Numbered from the stretch's first letter, positions 23,077-35,560 are shown. The stretch is 64,000 nucleotides of DNA from Pholis gunnellus (GCA_910591455.2 OU342820.1:20430128-20494127); one strand, 5' to 3'. The notes: generated by a model not told the origin, from the sequence alone. Made by a program: numbers and translations.

Positions 23077-23177
23077 CTGTTGGAGTGTCTTCGGGCGTCG
23101 TGGCAGTGCGGTGTTTGTACAGCGGTAGAGAGGCTGCAGGGCCCGGCTGAGGACGCCGTACAGAACCTGCAGCGCCG
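23077..23177 (-). other. candidate minus-strand exon
   Basis: On the minus strand, TCCCTGTATTCCAG precedes the interval and GTACAC follows CAACAG, giving a plausible acceptor and donor. The 101-nt interval is GC-rich and open in all three frames. One frame ends in phase 0 and includes ALQVLYGVLSRALQPLY. No partner exon or known protein is recognised. It could equally be a GC-rich conserved element. Confidence 0.2.
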
Positions 23178-23179
23178 CT

Positions 23180-24165
23180 GGAATACAGGGAGAGTTCAGT
23201 GCATGTTAATAAGTGCAAAATCACAAATGAATAACATTGAAAACCTTTAAGTTCTGTCCACGGTCGTTCAGAAGAAGGAACTATATCTGACAGATCGTAT
23301 TTCACTGCTTCAAAGGTAGAGGCTCACTGTGTTTGTGTTCATGCTGACATAATGTCAGGGACGTGCAGAGGTGTTCCAGGGGCACACATTCATAAAAGGC
23401 CGTATTTGCAAATATTTAAATGAATATTTGCCAAGAATGACTACTTTTGGACAAGGGATGTTAAACTATATATCTATCAATTTCAACACATGACCACAGG
23501 CGTACATTTCATTTATTTTGCAGCAATTTATGGTGGAAATCTCTTTATTTATGTCGAGTAAAACACAAAATTCAGTATAGAAATATATGAATATGAGTCG
23601 ATGTTGTTTCTGTTGAGTCAAAACATCTCGATTCACTTTTAAATCCTCTTTTTGTTTGGGCCACCTGTTCACATCGATGATACATTCACTTATTTTGACT
23701 TTCATTTGTAAACCCTGGACTTCTCGTGTGTGTTTCTGCTCACGTGCAAATCTCGGTGTACAGTAGAAAACATTTCCCACATATCTGTGAGAAGTTGAGG
23801 ATAAAGTCATAATGTTTCATGCTTTTTTGTTGGAGGTTGGAAAACCAAAACAAACTCACAAGTGTCACAAATACATGGCTTATTGTCCACACAAACACTA
23901 ACTTCACCACCTCCACCTCTGATAAAGTGTGTGCCTGTATTCATGCGCATTGCGTGCACTTTGGCGTGCACGGAGGGAGGTTAGAGGGCATCGTCTCTCC
24001 ACCTGCAGCATAACGTCCACCAACACCTGAGAGATGTATCCCATAGTTCCACTTTCTTGTTTCCCGTCTCTCTGCAGAGGTGGTGATCATTTTCCGTGGG
24101 TTCATCACTGTCGTGTCTTCACACAGACTCATTTCAATCATTAGTAACCAGGCGGCCACCTCACT
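23180..24165. other. AT-rich non-coding stretch
   Basis: There is no recognisable gene. The frame of 114 codons at 23466-23810 (minus) lies in AT-rich sequence and carries no known domain. Confidence 0.35.
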
Positions 24166-24170
24166 AAAAC

Positions 24171-24305
24171 GGGTATGCTTTAGGGCGGGGCTTACTTTGA
24201 TTGGCAGGTCTCTGCCACAGGTCACTCCTCCGCATTCCAAATATGGTGACAGCGAAATTGCCGAACTCGAGGCTTCAAAAGTCCACAAACCAATAGGTGT
24301 CTATG
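24171..24305 (+). mobile_element. interspersed repeat family A, copy 3 (truncated)
   Basis: GGGTATGCTTTAGGGCGGGG at its start matches the reverse complement of copy 1 (4850-5296). The distal part with GCCGAACTCGAGGCTTCAAA and CCACAAACCAATAGGTGTC matches both copies. The half carrying the TTAAAGCTGCATTC end is missing. Confidence 0.7.
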
Positions 24306-24471
24306 TTAGTAACACAAGAATACTGATTACCTTCAAACGCTGTGACTCCTTTTGTTGGTTTGTAATGAGAGAATGATAGTTAGCCTGGAATCATCTATGG
24401 AGCAAACCCCCCAAAAAACATCTGTGACAAATCTGTTTTTCAACATGAAATGATATGAAGAAGGAGGGGTT

Positions 24472-24513
24472 TGCGCGTGTGTGTGCGTGTGTGTGTGTGT
24501 GAGTGTGTGTGTG
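24472..24513 (+). repeat. (GT)n microsatellite, interrupted
   Basis: A GT array with GC and GA interruptions. Confidence 0.95.
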
Positions 24514-24519
24514 GGGCGG

Positions 24520-25260
24520 GTAGCGTCCTCCCTGGCTCATTACGCTGTTTAAAGAGCCGGCGCCTCCGAATCACCTGCCCGGCTCCACGCTTCAGACGAG
24601 CTCAGCCACCAGGGATCATACATCAACTTCTCCATCAGTCCCCCCGGCTTCACTTTTTCACTATTCGCCTCCCAAACTCGTCCCGTACGGGGCCGGCGTG
24701 TTGGGGGAAAAAGAACCCGGATAGCATCGCTTGTTGAATACTGATGTCACGCCTGCTACAAAAAGAATAATAAATTAGTTACAAACCAGCCTGGTGTTGT
24801 TCTGTATGCGATCATGAGTTTAATCGAATGCTTCCAGTGGACTCGCAGCATCCCGGGCTCGGTTCACGGCCTCGACGCTCCCGCCGCGTGGCTCCTCTGC
24901 ATGTAAAAACGTGCACTTTCGCATTTCCTAATGGCCCACAGGGCTGCGGCACGAGGAGGACTCGCCGAGTATCGCCGTGAAGATTGCGAGGATATTTCAC
25001 TTTGAAAAATGGCAAAAGCACACAGGACTAAGGGCTTGATTACAAGGAGTGGGTCTCGCAGCCTCTACATCTTCCTCCCTCATTTCAATTATGGCTGACT
25101 TGGAGGCACGGCTGCTGCCACCGTCCTCGCATAAAACTAAAATATGATAAAGCTGGAATATCAGGCCCGGGGACCGCTCCACGCCGCGAGCCATGTAAGG
25201 CGCAGATACTCGCCACGTAATTACAACATTTGCCAATAGTTTCTTTTGACGGGAGGTTGA
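24520..25260. promoter_or_regulatory. candidate conserved non-coding block
   Basis: Complex sequence from about 24530 to 25260 with GC-rich and TAAT-containing parts: GAATAATAAATTAG near 24763, GAGTTTAATCGAATG near 24817 and CACGTAATTACAAC near 25213. No splice-bounded frame is credible. Confidence 0.3.
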
Positions 25261-25264
25261 ATGT

Positions 25265-25990
25265 GGATATGAGTGAAAAGGGGGGGGGAGGGGGGGAAGG
25301 CGAGGCATGAGGAGCCTTCACGACACATGATAAAAAGCACATTTCATCCCCACCCTCCCTATGGATAGCGGGAGACGCGCCTGACACGGCTTCCATAAGG
25401 AAGTGTAGGAATGGCGGTGTGTTATTTTTAAGTTGCTAGATCATTACTCATGTGTGAGATGCATGAGCTAAGAGAGAGGATATGCTGTCAGAACAGAGCA
25501 CGGCGAGCACGGGGAGCACCGACGAGAGCTCGTCTTCTCCAGCTATATGTTCCGTGATGTTCCGTGTTTGAAACAAAGCCCTGTGGGAACGGCTTCACGA
25601 CAAAAAAAAGCAGGCAGCTGTAAGCACATGTTTTATTTTGTGGCGGAGGACGAGAGAAATGTTCTTCTTCATGCAGCTCATGTTTGCCCTTTTCAAACGC
25701 TGCCCTTCGCGACCTCCTGCAGATGGACGCCATGCGAGATGTGGCCGGTTTCTCGCCGTGACGCCCCCCCCAACAAGGTGGATCTCCTGCGGTGCCCAGA
25801 TCCCCCCCCCCCCACCCCACCCCACCCCCGCCCCCGGTGGCAGCCTCGTCCGGGGCCTCCTTTCCGTCACTGTTAATAACAGTCCGGCCCACTCACCGCT
25901 CCGAGGGGGAAAGCCCCGTCAGCGTGGCGCCGACTCTGCTGCTACGCTGGGAGCAATGTGGAGAAACGAAAAAAACGCAAACTGACAAAG
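25265..25990. other. mixed stretch with G- and C-rich low-complexity tracts
   Basis: G-rich 25280-25300, a C-rich run 25802-25836 and shorter tracts. Frames of up to 134 codons overlap on both strands and are driven by the C/G tracts. Confidence 0.5.
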
Positions 25991-27480
25991 AGGATTTGCG
26001 ACGGATGTAATCCATCTGAGCACATTCTTTTAAATTTAACCGTTAATTGCTTCGAGAGCAGTCTTGGTTGGAGCACTTTGTTTTTGTCGAGCCACAGCTG
26101 ATAAGACAAACACTTTAGCAAATAAATGGAGCAAAAACACATATGTTTGTGGAACGTGTGTTTTGGGACCTGACATGTCGACTCTCGGCAGAGTGATGTT
26201 GGTATTATCTCTTTTTAAGTCCTCTCTCGTGACAGTGAGGGGCTCCACAAGAATAGCGCCGGGGTGGCCGTTAAGAAGAAGCATTAGCTAGTTGTCAGAT
26301 GGAAATACTAATTAAAATTAAAGAAAGACAGTCTATGATTTTTGCTTTGAAGTTATGCACCACACAGAACAAGAAGTCACGCTTTTGTTTTTCTCCAGAC
26401 TTTCAAAGTATATTACTTGTTATTGTGTAGACTGAAGTACATAATATATCAGTTTGTACATCTGATGTTGCTCATTAAATGTGAAACACAACATTTTTTC
26501 CAGGAATCCCCGGAGCCCTTCAGATGAAGAATGTCAGCCTCCTTGTTATGTTTTTTTATGTTCTAATTTATTTTTTCTCGGACAGTTGAAGTAGCCTCAG
26601 CACCTGCTCTTCAAAGTGACGGGTGGGGGGGTGGGGGGGGATGTTTTGCAGAGAAAAGCCTCTGCAGCAAAAAATCAAGAAGGGCTTCCGCCCCCTTCCA
26701 CTCGTCACAGTGTGGGGGATTCGATCAGAAGTCTGCCCTGTGACCTGTTCTCAAAGAAAACAAACAGCCAGCAGAGTCTCCACAGACCAGAAGCCATCAG
26801 AGGAGGGCGGCCTGAGCGCGAGAGAGCTAAACACTGGCACCTCTGTGAAAGCTTCCATCATGGAAAAAATTGTTAGTTGTCGCAGTGGAGAGTGACTAGC
26901 ATGGCGGCACATTGATACATTGATGCAGTGAGCGCCTCGGACAGTGCAGTAAAAAGTGCTGAGGTTGGAATTAAGCTGTTATCTCTGGCATGTATCACTG
27001 GGGAGGCAAGAAGCAGTGGTGCAAAGGCAGCAGCCTGTTTGCTTTACTGTTATTGCCTCTGCACGTCCTTCCTCGTCGGACTCTCCTCGTGTCGGGGCAT
27101 TTTAAATGCAACTTCTAAGTTTGTTCATCTTTCATGTTTTGGAAACTATCTCTCCTGTTTTAAAGAACATCATCAGTTTTTTCTTCTTTTTTTTTTCTGT
27201 AAACTTCATTAACATAGCTGCATGTGGCATTTTAACATCAATAAAACATCACCGCCTCAACTCGATGAAATCAGCGTATTTTACCAGAAACACACGAGAC
27301 CGTCACTGAGCAACGTGGCTGCGTGGTGCTGCATGTTACATGTGAAGACCTCGTTATCCTTCATTAGCTTAGTTTATTTCTGTTTTTAGAAACTGGGTCA
27401 AAGTTTTTGTACAAACGTATTCGTGCGAGTTTTCAATAGCTGCAACCACGTAGCGTACGGTTCCATGCGTGCATGCACAA
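25991..27480. other. mixed non-coding stretch
   Basis: A G-rich low-complexity tract is near 26623-26641. The segment 26000-26300 is repeat-free and could be a conserved element; the remainder is AT-rich and T-rich (26550-26580, 27177-27200). No gene is recognised. Confidence 0.3.
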
Positions 27481-27483
27481 ACG

Positions 27484-27670
27484 CACGCACACGTGAGGAG
27501 GTGTGGCTTAAGTATAGGGGGCGGGGCTAACCCACAACCAATAAGGGACTCTCTGCTGAGACCAATGATGCCTCCCACGAGATTTCTACGAGACTCGGTT
27601 CATGAGTTTGGTCATGGGAGGTGAATCTGCTTAGAAGTTTTGCACCTTTTCGTTACAGGCCACACCCCCA
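27484..27670. other. repeat-like segment
   Basis: GTGTGGCTTAAGTATAGGGG and GGCGGGGCTAACCCACAACC are strings with the look of dispersed fish repeats, followed by GACCAATGATGCCTCCC. No second copy was found in the window. Confidence 0.3.

Positions 27671-27674
<4 letters not shown>

Positions 27675-27707
<33 letters not shown>
27675..27707. repeat. (CA)n microsatellite
   Basis: About 16 CA units. Confidence 0.95.
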
Positions 27708-27709
<2 letters not shown>

Positions 27710-28540
27710 CCTCCATGATACATTTCAGCCTCCTAGGGAAAAAACTGTCCCCCAAACTGTGGGATTTTTGTGGACCGACCAACAGAGTGAGCTATGGAGT
27801 TGCTGGTCACAGCTAAAAATGAAAAATAAAGTTTTGGTGAGAATTGTAATTTTCCCATGTATTGTTTTTTTAGGGCGACTGCTGTATAATCAGCAGCTCG
27901 TTAGTGTTTTGTCCCCATTTCTGTCCTGTATCACGAGGACCTAATTCACCGTAGAGTGTGTGTGCAGCAGGAAACAAAGCCGATTTGCATTGAGGTCATG
28001 TTAACATCAGCTTTAACTAATGTCCTCCTTTCATAACATTTGAGTTTATTTTGATAAAACTCTTAAAAACCCGACGAGATCAGCCTTATTTTTGTTCTTA
28101 CCATAAAGTCTCATAATAGTTTACCTCAAGCAGAGAGAACCAGGCCCTTTGGGAACAGGCTAATACCAGAGACAGGCCTTCATTGCTAACACGCTGGTTT
28201 ACGCTTCATGCTAACTGTAGCAATGCAAAGTTTACACGCTGTCTTGATAATCTCAGTATTTCCACAGCACTCCATCAGGGCCAGAAACACATGTCAAATT
28301 CACCTTTCAGACATATTGCTTTCATTCAATGCATTTTTCCCGATCACCTTTTTTATTGTTCAGCTGCTGTCAGTGAACTTACTCCACAGATGTCTTCCAA
28401 CGGCTCAACCACCAACGTTAAAATACCAGGTTTGTGTTGATGATTAAAAGAAAAACGGCAAAGTGGGATTGATACATTATTAGTGAATAACACTCAATGT
28501 TCTCTGTTCTATTGGAAATGACCGTTATATCTCACAACAC
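27710..28540. other. non-coding stretch
   Basis: No gene is seen. A POU octamer ATTTGCAT is at 27983-27990. Otherwise nothing specific. Confidence 0.3.
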
Positions 28541-28544
28541 AGTC

Positions 28545-28944
28545 TCACGGCAGCTCAGTGGTAATGAAATGCAGTCGACTGGTTTTGGGTTCATGCTTTA
28601 TCGTGGAATTGACCTTTATTTGTCGGTTCACAGCGAGATGGCGCTCTTCTTTCATTGCACGCGGAGAGTCGAAAGTCCGTCCCACGTTGTCTGATCGATC
28701 AATTTATCTCGATTCATTTCTCATCTTCAATAAAGAACAACAAAAAAAACTTTCTCTGAAGAAGCAAACAACACCAGGAAGTGTTGTGGCGCTAACTTTT
28801 AAAAGCACAAACACAAACACTTTCAACAACATGAGCTCGGGCCTCTAATGGTCTCATTTGTATACAAGTGAGGTAAACAAATGTATCACAATTAATTTGA
28901 CAATGATGTATTAATGTTCAAAATGCTGCACAATGCACCTTTAA
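28545..28944 (+). mobile_element. possible tRNA-derived SINE remnant
   Basis: GGCAGCTCAGTGG at 28549-28561 resembles a tRNA-type A box, and GGGTTCATG at 28587-28595 resembles a B box, with spacing shorter than a normal tRNA. TGCACCTTTAA at 28934-28944 is the inverse of the signature at 10444. Both ends are tentative and these may be two different elements. Confidence 0.3.
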
Positions 28945-28949
28945 AAAAA

Positions 28950-29800
28950 CCTCTTTCAATGCATATTATCATAAAGCAGACAGTGAGTAATGCCCCCGAA
29001 GGCACAACAATTGGTTGATGTGACAGAGCGAGATAATGACCAAAATCAACAGATTGGTCTCCAAAGATGGAGCAGAGATACCGATCCTTCAACAGATCTG
29101 GACCCTCTGCCTTTTTTTGTTTTTTCAGATTTCCTTCCAGACATGAAGGGCATTATGTTTTCTGGATCCCCGAGATAAGTTTGCTCGTTAAAAGTTCAGG
29201 ACGCTCGTCCGTCATATTTGTCTTCCTCCGGGCGCAGTGAGTGAGGGGAACATAGGTGGAGGTGCTGGTTCTGTCACGCCGCGCTGACACCCCCCGTGAG
29301 TAATCTGGCGCATGATAAACAGAGGGTCGAGGTGTCACGGGAACACCTCGGCGACTGGCACGAGGGTAATTACTCTTCCTGCGTGGGTGCAACTCAAAAT
29401 TTTTGAACCTTTTCTTTCTCCAATCATACTTGATGGATTGAGTGGAAGAGGGCGATCATCTGGTTCTTAGCAGGCTCACTGAGCGTGGTAGGCCTCCGCT
29501 GATTAATGATATCTGCTGCAAGTCACCAAAAGCGGAAATTAAGTATTTCTGTTTAAATGTAACATTTGTCTCCTTTGCTGGTGTTGAGAAAGGCATTTGT
29601 CAAAATCCCCGGGCTTTAGAGAAAGGTGGATTTCCTTTGGGAGCATGCTGGGAATTACTCCCTACTTTCACATTAATGGCATTCAGTGTTCCTATTTTAT
29701 ACCTCGAATCTACTCTTCACCCTTTCACCTTTAAGACGTATTTTGAATACGGGATCGCTCCTTAGCCGCGAGACAGTTTCGGATTAAGCGCGTTGTAGAT
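28950..29800. promoter_or_regulatory. candidate conserved non-coding block
   Basis: The segment 29400-29760 is repeat-free and AT-moderate, with GCTGATTAATGATATC near 29498 and GGAAATTAAGTATTTC near 29534. A 107-codon plus-strand frame spans it without a known domain or splice borders, so I read it as chance. Confidence 0.3.
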
Positions 29801-30290
29801 TTATTTTCTATTTCCAGAGAGTGTACGAGGAATGACCTTGGCCATATGAGAGGAAGTTATTCCTGATGGCATCTCTGTCTGGTGGCGGGCACACCGGGGG
29901 AGGAGGGGGTGTGTGTGTACTGGTGGTTTCACTGGTTGAGTTGGGTTACCGTTTTTTCTCCCGATGGCAAAGCCCCCCCGTGCCACGCTGGAACAGAACC
30001 GACTCCGGCTCCTGAGGAGACTAATGGTTACAAGGGCCTGGCCGTCGTCCAGTGCTGCTGCCCCAGCCGCTGCCTCTCTCCCGTCGCTGGGATATCATTA
30101 CCTCCAATGTGTTACATCAGACTCGCTTGGTCAGGCTCTGAAACAGTCAATACTCCACAATTTAGAAAATCAGCCAAGTTTGCAGAAACAAAGAGGCAAT
30201 ATCGGAAATAAAGACGGATATATAATCTGACGCCAGGCATTTTTTTTTTTTCATGCCGGGTGAATTATTTGTTGTCTGGAAGGTGGGGAC
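29801..30290. other. non-coding stretch with a possible conserved segment
   Basis: 30030-30230 is complex sequence of even composition; a T run lies at 30240-30251. Nothing else specific. Confidence 0.3.
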
Positions 30291-30292
30291 GC

Positions 30293-30340
30293 GGGGGAGG
30301 GGGAGGGGGAGGGGGAGGGAGGGAGGGAGGGAGGGAGGGA
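30293..30340 (+). repeat. (GGGGGA)/(GGGA)n G-rich minisatellite
   Basis: GGGGGA units pass into GGGA units, giving more than four G runs of at least three, the pattern needed for G-quadruplex folding. Folding is inferred. Confidence 0.9.
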
Positions 30341-30344
30341 TCTG

Positions 30345-31480
30345 TCAGGGGTGAGAGGAGGTGGTCAAACGGCCTGAATAAACGTGCAAATCACAGAGCC
30401 CCGAACCGCTGACCCTCCCCGTCTCATACAAGCAGCCTCTACTCTTTCCATCAATGGAAATCTAATTGCTTGAAAAGCGATCAATGGAAACTAAATTGGT
30501 TTTGTGTGGAAGCGCGCATGGAATAAGCTCTGAGCCGTTTTAATGCGCGTTGGTTTTGCATCTTAAATCACGGTAATATTTGGAGTGCCCCCCCGCTCTC
30601 TGGAGGGGGTAAAGTTTGGTAGTGCGGAGGCAGAGGAGGAGGAGGAGGAGGCACTCAATCAAGCTCCTAATAAAAATCAGCGGCTTAATTGTTTTTCCAA
30701 ACTCATAAATCGTCCGACTTAATGGGTTAATGCCGAGACTTCCACGAGGACGACGGGGCGCTTGTTTCGGAGTCGGGCCGGGAGCTCCTCGCTGTGGAGC
30801 TGCGACCACTGATAACCCTCCAGTGATCTGATATGACTAATCCCCTCTAATCCTTAATACACTCCTTAACATGCTCCTAAGTGACAGCAGTCGATATGGG
30901 TGCACTTCTCTGTCTTATCGCTGATCTCTTTGTCTTTGTACGCGCTCTCCGTAGTGAAATTCGCTCTCTCCTCTTCCTACTCATCCTTTTGACTCCGCCG
31001 ATCGCTGGCACGTCTACGCCGCACGTTTCAGCTTCTTGATAAGCAGAAAACAGAAAGGGTTGATCAAAGTTTGGAAATTGCGACCTACTTGTGGGGGTTA
31101 CAGAAGGGGCCTCGCAGAGAGTGAGGAGGGCTTGTGGGGTTCAGGGTTTTTTTTCTCTATTCTTCTACCGCAGTATCAGAACCTGCTGCTTCCCTCCTCT
31201 CTCGTCATTCCCGGCGGACGGCTAGATGGACTGCACAGGAGGCCGGGATGTGGCCGGTGCCCGCCGATCGTGTAGCCTTACCCCAGGAAAGAACAGTCCC
31301 AGCAGAGTAATTTATTGACAGCATTGAGATGTGTTTCTGGCCAGGTGCTTCTCTCAGCCATCCCTCAGGTGCTTATCTATCAGCTATCAGTGCAGACAGA
31401 GCACAGACCCAGGTTGTATTTCTGTCTGCTATTGTAATTACATTGTAATTGATCCGAGGGTGTGCTGGGCAGTGCCCATG
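30345..31480. promoter_or_regulatory. candidate conserved non-coding block
   Basis: Two similar segments near 30453-30497 both contain TCAATGGAAA followed by TCTAATTG or ACTAAATTGG, an imperfect tandem. The segment 30650-30770 holds CGGCTTAATTG and GGGTTAATGCC. A GGA array is at about 30632-30650. No exon is recognised. Confidence 0.3.
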
Positions 31481-32480
31481 CAGTAACTCAGCAAGGAGCT
31501 TTCTTTTTGCTCTCGTTATCTGGAGAAGTGCTACAGCATCGTCGCAGAGCTTCTGATGGTTTTCTTTTTACAACCTGCTTGTTGTCGGACCGAAGTCCTC
31601 CCGTAAAAAAAGCAAAAAGCAAATAGATAAAAGATGTGATTACATGGCAGACGGAAATAAACTTCAAAGACAAGAATGCATTTTCATTGGAAGGAATAAC
31701 ACGGACAGGCCAACAAAAACCTTTCAGTCGGCCGATACGGAACTGATCTGATACCAGTGTGTGATTAATAATCTGTAGTCCTCACTGTGAGGATCTTTAA
31801 TCACTGAGGCGCCATCAGACTCGACTTAAACATAAACATTCCAGTTCATAACGTCACGCTGCAAACTAACGATTCATTTCATTATCAATTCATCTGATTT
31901 CTCCATTAATAGTTTGGTGTAAAGAATGTCGTGAAATAGTGAAACGCGCCCGAAACTAATCTATACTAAAAATAGTTACCATATAATATAATGTATCTAA
32001 ACAAAGAGTTGGATTATATCGGTATTGATGCGTCCCTAAAAAAAACACACACTAAACAAATGTTGATTTGCTGCCGTTTGCACATTTGTAATCATTTAAA
32101 AGAAAGAAACCTCAGAGAGACAGAAACGCCGACATGTCAATATCTGCTTCATTGGAATGAATGTTGATCCTGTAAATCTCCTCGGCATGTGTGTCGTTGC
32201 CGCTCTCGCCGACAACAAACAGAGCGGTTTCGTGTATCATTCCAATCACGCATATTAACCAGCCCCCCGCCGCCCCATCAATCTTCCCGCCGCCATTTTG
32301 TAACTGATGCCCGAAATGATGTTACAAACGATGTTTGAAAATATCCCCACGCCGCCCTGCATCAGCAGTCTGAGAGGCCGATCAGATGTTCTCTCCGCAT
32401 ACATCTGTGAGCCGCCGTTCACCTCCGGGAAATTAGCAATCAACCTTTTACCAGCCAACACCTGTACGAGGAACACAACA
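31481..32480. other. mixed non-coding stretch
   Basis: AT-rich, with a possible conserved portion 32150-32460 of even composition. No gene is seen. Confidence 0.3.
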
Positions 32481-32499
32481 CCCCCCCCCCCCCCCCCCC
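32481..32499. repeat. poly-C tract
   Basis: A run of 19 C. Confidence 0.95.
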
Positions 32500-33515
32500 A
32501 ACATCCAGCCGCTCGTAATGTCAGGTCACACGCTCCGCACGCCCCGTTTGTGTTGAAAATGTTATTGTTGTGTTGATAGTAATTTCACATTCTTAATCAG
32601 TGTCGCGGCGTGTGATTTGCATATCGGCTCCTTCTGTGCAATGACAGCAAAGCGTGGAGAAGCGGCGCCGGGGACCGCTCGCCCGAAGGCGGCGTTCGTC
32701 CGTGCTGTTGCAGCTCTTGAAGCTCTTGTGCAGTCTAATGTAAGTATGCACGCTCTCCCTCATGATCCCTCATTTATCATTTTGACACTGGCTACTTTTT
32801 TGAAGTGGAGAAAAATGTTGCAGTCAGCTCTTCCTTTGGTCTCGGAAAAAAATGTGCGAATGAGCGCGCGGATTTTGTGCGCGCGCGTTTTTTTCTCCCC
32901 CCCCCCTCCGACTGCTTGTGGAAGATAGAGAATAAGGTGTGTGTGTGTGTGCACATTGTTGCGTGTTTGTGTACATGCATCAGTATGATTAAGGAGCATG
33001 GGAACAAGGCTCTGGCTATTTACTGCTGATAAACCGGAGTGTGCATATGTTGTTGTGTTCTCCATTTCCTCGGCTGCTTGTTATTCTTTCTGATGCTCCA
33101 TCTATCCTGCTTTATGGAAGACGAATTGTATCCTATTTTAAGACGCCGCTTTGACCTGATACAGAAACCAAAGTGTTTCAAAACTGTTGTTTTTTTTTTC
33201 GAGCACCAATTTTTTTTTGCCCACTCGAGTTAACTTTCATGTGACCGCCCGACGTCACCGAGGCACCTCTCCGTCCAATTACGACACACAGAAACAGTGT
33301 TGAGCAGAACTCCTGACATTTACCTGAGCTCGGACTAATATCCTGGTTAAATTGCATCAATAGATATCTGAACAGGTATCCGTATCGATCGCCACGCAGT
33401 CGATCGCTGACATTATGATCCTTCTTACAGTGTGCTGGTGGAGAGCCTCTGATAAACAGTCTGATCCATCTAGCTGCACAGAGGGATAATGTTACTTGGC
33501 TTTTTCTGTGTATGT
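32500..33515. other. mixed block with a POU octamer and simple repeats
   Basis: A POU octamer ATTTGCAT followed by AT is at 32615-32622, in a CpG-containing segment (32590-32700). T and C runs lie near 32888-32907, TG near 32936-32951 and T runs near 33187-33219. The 153-codon minus-strand frame that ends here is mostly a translation of the adjacent GT array. Confidence 0.35.
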
Positions 33516-33517
33516 GT

Positions 33518-33626
<109 letters not shown>

Positions 33627-33747
33627 GGGAGTGTGTCATGGCAGGTTACAAATGAGTTTGTTTGTGCTCTGGCCGCAGAAACCTTTTATGCCCCGGGCTG
33701 TGTGTGTTGTGTGGGTGGGTCTTGGTGAATGTGATAGAGACTAAGGA

Positions 33748-33749
<2 letters not shown>

Positions 33750-33799
<50 letters not shown>
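33750..33799 (+). repeat. second (TG)25 microsatellite
   Basis: An uninterrupted 50-bp TG array 124 bp downstream of the first. Confidence 0.97.
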
Positions 33800-33800
<1 letters not shown>

Positions 33801-33879
33801 ACGCCCAAATAGCTTTATATGAGTGGGATGGTTATGAGTTTGAGATGCCTTTTTAGTATTTTGCCTGTTGTTACCACCC

Positions 33880-34320
33880 TAAGCCATATAGTTTCCCGTC
33901 CACTTGGTTTCGATCCCCGTGCTCGCGCTGAGGTCAAGCAGGTGACCTATTGGTAAAAGTGCCTTGCGTGCCAATAAATGCCTAGCAGTATTAATCACAT
34001 AGGGGCCCTCACTCTGTGGAGAGGTCAATGCTTTAAAGGGCACCCAGAGAGCTGCCTAAGACTGAAATACAGCCGGGGCATCTTTCCGGTTGAATGTACC
34101 AAAAGTTTTATTAGTTCCCCCAATGAGGTCAGTCTGCCCTGCATAAATGAAATCTGTCGATATCCCATTATAGGCTTTTGGAACTTGATTGTGAGGCATC
34201 TGTCGGATGCATATTTCATTCTAAATTTAGTTAGCTGGCTGTAAGTAATGCATGCATTACCAGCAGCTTATTTCCCAGTGTACACGGCTGCAGAACATCT
34301 GTTTTTTTTCTATTAAGTGA
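33880..34320. promoter_or_regulatory. candidate conserved non-coding block
   Basis: About 440 bp of complex sequence follows directly after two fast-evolving GT arrays. It contains GTATTAATCACATAGG near 33988, CCAATAAATGCC near 33970 and ATGCATGCATTACC near 34248. Frames on both strands overlap, and none has a known domain. It is among the better conserved-element candidates by texture. Confidence 0.38.
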
Positions 34321-35560
34321 CGGATGAAATATTCATCTGAAAAAGCAGATCTGGTGCGAGTCAATCAGCTGACAGACCGCAGCGGCAGCTGCTGTGGAAG
34401 CAACGCCGGCATGTCAGGTGTCCGCCTCGATACATCTGATCACGACATCAATGCCGTAGATCGGAGTCTGAAACATGAACGGGGGGGGGGGGGAGGGGGG
34501 AGTGTCCCGCCGGGTCAAACGGGCTGTTTTATTAACCGGATCGATCTGAGCCGGTAACTGGAGAAGCGGGTTCAGTCGGAGAGGAATGAGTGTCGGTTTG
34601 GTCACATCCTGGGATTCACCTCAGTGCTGCCGTTCAGCCTGAAGCTGCAGGTTCACTCAGTCGAGCTCAACCACAGCCTCCAAGCTGCTGAGGCTGTTGC
34701 CATGGCAATCGACGTCCAAGTTCATACTCCAATGCATTTTGTTTTGTTACATATAGTCCACGCATTGTCCCAAAAACCCCAAAACGGACCATGAATAAAG
34801 GATTAAGAAGGAATGGTAATGTCACGTTACTCGTTGTGCATCAGACCAAAGCGCTGTTTGTAGGTTTGTAGGTTTATTTTAGATTTATTTATTCATTCAT
34901 ATGTTTCAGGCCAACAGGTGAGCTCATTTGTTGTTCCAGGCCGTGGCTCGAGGAAGTCTTTGAACAGGTTTTTGTCCTCCTCCGTCATACGATCATAACA
35001 GCAAAGTAAAGTACATTATGAGTAAATATGAGCAAGTTTGAGGAAAGTTTTGACAGCTCGCTTCTTACCAAACGGCTCCAGCCTGACGTAGAAGGGTCCA
35101 AGAGGTTCGGTGAGAGGGACATTGGATAAAAAAAGTGTTATCGATGTGGACAACAAAGCACGGGGAGATGGTGAGGAAAGAACGAGGGTCAAAACCAACA
35201 TCATGACATGGTTGGTTGGGTAATGAGAGAAAGAAAGACACCGCTGGGCGGCGTTTTCAGTCCAAATGAGTGTCGGCTCAAAGTTAAACGTACGTAACAG
35301 ATGTGCACAATCAACAGAGTGCATCCTCCACACTCTCTTCTTCTCTGTCTCTCTGTGGGAATGTTGGAAGTAGAAAACACAAGCGAGCTCCACCTTTGCT
35401 CGCTGCACGTGATCGATTCAGATTAATTCCTGAACACACCGTCCACATATTGAATGTATCAATCCACTCGATGAATTCGTTGAACAAACAGAGATCCATA
35501 CTGTGCAATTATTGCCCTCTAAATAGCCCGGTGAATACTTGAAGAGCTAATTGTATGTCA
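34321..35560. other. mixed non-coding stretch with a G-rich tract
   Basis: A G-rich tract interrupted by one A lies at 34481-34500. The 130-codon minus-strand frame at 35016-35408 has no recognisable domain. Nothing else specific. Confidence 0.3.

Noticed and set aside
33905..33965. Possible tRNA gene around a TTCGATCCCCG string
   Set aside because: No matching A box at proper spacing and no acceptor-stem pairing could be found by eye.
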